Assembly (NCBI GenBank): GCA_023252015.1
Contig: JAHEXS010000067.1
Coordinates: 1-6,553 of the forward strand
DNA length: 6,553 nucleotides
Source of the DNA: Candidatus Nitrosotenuis sp.
GTDB taxonomy: Archaea > Thermoproteota > Nitrososphaeria > Nitrososphaerales > Nitrosopumilaceae
Direction of reading: 5' to 3'
Shown one piece after another: positions 5,293-6,553 of the stretch. The notes beneath the pieces are model-generated. The model searched no databases. It worked only from the letters and a program-made list of their open reading frames with translations, and was not told where the DNA came from. The position numbers were made by a program, and so were the translations under genes. How positions within the stretch are numbered: position 1 is the stretch's first letter; every line of letters starts with the position of its first letter.

Positions 5293-6093
5293 ATGTTGCA
5301 GGCAACCTCGACATATCTTGACTGGAATAATTCCATAGACATAATGAATAGGGCACACGATGCGGGGCTTTTTGTATTGATTATTGGCCCAAAGGGAACA
5401 GGAAAGACATCGCTAGTAAGAGAGTTTGCAGCAAAAAGAAACATGGATCTTGAATCAGTTAATTTTTCACTTAGAACACGCGAAAGCCACCTGGTTGGAG
5501 CAAAGACGCTGACGGAAGGCGCCATTGGTTTTGATGAAGGCATTTTGATTAGATCGATGAGGGAGGGAAGCCTTCTATACCTCGATGAGATAAACGCAGC
5601 AGAGGCAGACGTCCTCCTAAGACTTGATGAGGCACTCGACGACAGAAGGCAGATAGTCCTCAAAGAGTCAACTGGCGAACTAATCAAGGCAAACGAAAAA
5701 TGGTTTGTAGTTGCAACAATCAATCCCCTTACACATGTCGGAACAAAGGAGCTTCCGCCACAACTACTGAGCAGATTTCCGGTAAGAATAAGGCTTGACT
5801 ATCCTCCAGAGGAAACTGAGATGCAAATTGTAAAAATGTATGCGTCTGGTGCTCATGATGAAAAATTAGTGCAAGGAATAAAGCTTGCAAATACATTGCG
5901 CCAGGCAGCGGCAGTGGAGGAGCTATATTATTCCCCAAGTCTCAGGGAAACAATTGCATTTGCCAAACTACTTGATTCTGGCACGAGTACAAAAGAAGCG
6001 GCCGTAATCGTATTTGGGAACGTCTATGCGCAATGGGGAAGTGTGGAATATCAAAAAGTAAATGACATTATCACATCAATGTTTGGGAATTAA
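5293..6093 (+). CDS. MoxR/CbbQ/NorQ-type AAA+ ATPase
   Basis: A 266-residue AAA+ ATPase of the MoxR group. Walker A is GPKGTGKT (32-39), Walker B LLYLDE (94-99), sensor 1 ATINP (141-145), the arginine finger R161 in LLSRFP, and a sensor 2-like Arg at 218 in SPSLRE. The tail (AFAKLLDSGTSTKEAAVIVF, then a helix to the end) resembles the CbbQ/NirQ/NorQ C-terminal domain, and the length of about 260-270 residues fits that subgroup better than the longer MoxR proper. Such ATPases form rings that, with a VWA-domain partner, remodel or insert metal into client enzymes (Rubisco activation by CbbQ/CbbO, nitric oxide reductase activation by NorQ/NorD, chelatases). The stop TAA shares its last A with the ATG of the next gene, whose product looks like such a partner. 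No client enzyme is encoded in the window, so the substrate is unknown. Confidence 0.9.
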   Translation: MLQATSTYLDWNNSIDIMNRAHDAGLFVLIIGPKGTGKTSLVREFAAKRNMDLESVNFSLRTRESHLVGAKTLTEGAIGFDEGILIRSMREGSLLYLDEINAAEADVLLRLDEALDDRRQIVLKESTGELIKANEKWFVVATINPLTHVGTKELPPQLLSRFPVRIRLDYPPEETEMQIVKMYASGAHDEKLVQGIKLANTLRQAAAVEELYYSPSLRETIAFAKLLDSGTSTKEAAVIVFGNVYAQWGSVEYQKVNDIITSMFGN

Positions 6094-6553
6094 TGCAAGC
6101 ATTACACCTAAAAAACGACACATTAGTTGAAATTGCAACATTTCTTGCAAGACGATGGTCTGAAAAAGACAAATTGACAGTCGAGTTTTCAGACAAAAAG
6201 GAAACTCTGACCAAAATAAAGGAAAACAAGATAAGCCTGATTTCCCCTGAGCGCCTTGCTGGAACTGATTTTGAGAAATACAGACAGTTTCGAACATTAA
6301 TTTGGTACGAGGCGATGCGAATCAAGTTTTGCAAAAAAATCCTAAGCAACGAGCATGCCTTTGGCTTTGTCCTAAATACGCTTGAGACGCGCAGAATCGA
6401 ACTTATTGGAAGAAAAATCTGGCGCGGAATGGATGCCGAGATGATCTTCAACTATACCCACCAGTGGTTGTACAGACCGCAGCTTGCAAGTATCTTTGGA
6501 AAATACAGAATCGTTGAGGCGTTCTACCAGTACTTTTTGTTTGGCGACATCAA
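6093..6553 (+). CDS. Probable VWA-domain partner protein (NorD/CobT-like N-terminal region), 3'-truncated
   Basis: The frame opens at ATG 6093 and runs without a stop to the window end (153 codons plus two bases). It starts MQALHLKNDTLVEIATFLAR, continues with a charged helical region, and carries NTLETRRIELIGRKIWRGMD at residues 95-114. That segment resembles the conserved N-x-L-E-x-x-R-I-E block that precedes the VWA domain in NorD, CbbO and CobT-like proteins. The VWA MIDAS motif (DxSxS) would lie downstream and is not visible. The one-base TAATG overlap with the MoxR/CbbQ-type ATPase gene signals translational coupling and supports the assignment, since these two families occur as pairs. 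The region from 80 to the end is rich in aromatic and basic residues, with no signal peptide or membrane segment. The VWA call is inferred from the motif and the context. Confidence 0.7.
   Translation, partial: MQALHLKNDTLVEIATFLARRWSEKDKLTVEFSDKKETLTKIKENKISLISPERLAGTDFEKYRQFRTLIWYEAMRIKFCKKILSNEHAFGFVLNTLETRRIELIGRKIWRGMDAEMIFNYTHQWLYRPQLASIFGKYRIVEAFYQYFLFGDI

Noticed and set aside
5277..5723. 148-codon open frame on the minus strand inside the ATPase gene
   Set aside because: It lies antisense to the Walker motifs of the ATPase, has a Ser-rich low-complexity translation and no promoter or family resemblance.
6071..6451. 126-codon minus-strand open frame at the right end
   Set aside because: The plus-strand frame from 6093 is coupled to the ATPase gene and carries a recognisable block; the minus-strand product has none.
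1..6553. CRISPR arrays, insertion sequences, tRNA genes, prophage signs
   Set aside because: No spaced direct repeats, terminal inverted repeats, transposase frames or tRNA-like cloverleaf elements were seen; the window is compact chromosomal coding sequence.

Overview
This window reads as a piece of a Nitrososphaerota (Thaumarchaeota) genome, most likely from the Nitrosopumilales/Nitrosotenuis side. The reasons are archaeal information-processing proteins (S3Ae, Pcc1, an archaeal RecJ-type DHH nuclease, a COG1325 RNA-binding protein), an archaeal-lipid geranylgeranyl reductase, TATA boxes about 26-27 nt ahead of start codons, and protein sequences close to my memory of Nitrosopumilus homologues. 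The lineage is inferred; no database search was run. All genes are on the + strand and packed tightly.

Region 1 (1-2520) is an operon of three overlapping genes: the 3' part of a RecJ/GAN-like nuclease (5' end outside the window), the KEOPS subunit gene pcc1, and serS. pcc1 overlaps recJ by 35 nt. serS is coupled to pcc1 by a TGATG junction preceded by a GGTGA ribosome binding site.

Region 2 (2521-3629) has its own TATA box and a probably leaderless TTG-initiated rps3ae, followed 18 nt later by a COG1325 RNA-binding (exosome-associated) gene. recJ, pcc1 and rps3ae are, from memory, a recurring archaeal neighbourhood; serS sits inside it here.

Region 3 (3630-3777) is the only sizeable gap. 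It holds an unannotated box C/D guide sRNA at about 3654-3721, with C, D', C' and D boxes, a GGG/CCC terminal stem and its own TATA box. Its D' guide pairs over 11 nt with the P-loop of 23S rRNA, and the N+5 rule places the 2'-O-methyl on G2251 (E. coli numbering). This is the most interesting feature of the window.

Region 4 (3778-5256) is a single geranylgeranyl reductase gene with a TATA box and a leaderless GTG start. It would saturate the isoprenoid chains of membrane lipids. Region 5 (5293-6553) is a separately promoted pair: a MoxR/CbbQ-type AAA+ ATPase overlapping by one base a second gene, cut by the window end, that looks like the N-terminal part of a NorD/CobT-like VWA protein. Such pairs usually act as a chaperone for metalloenzyme maturation.
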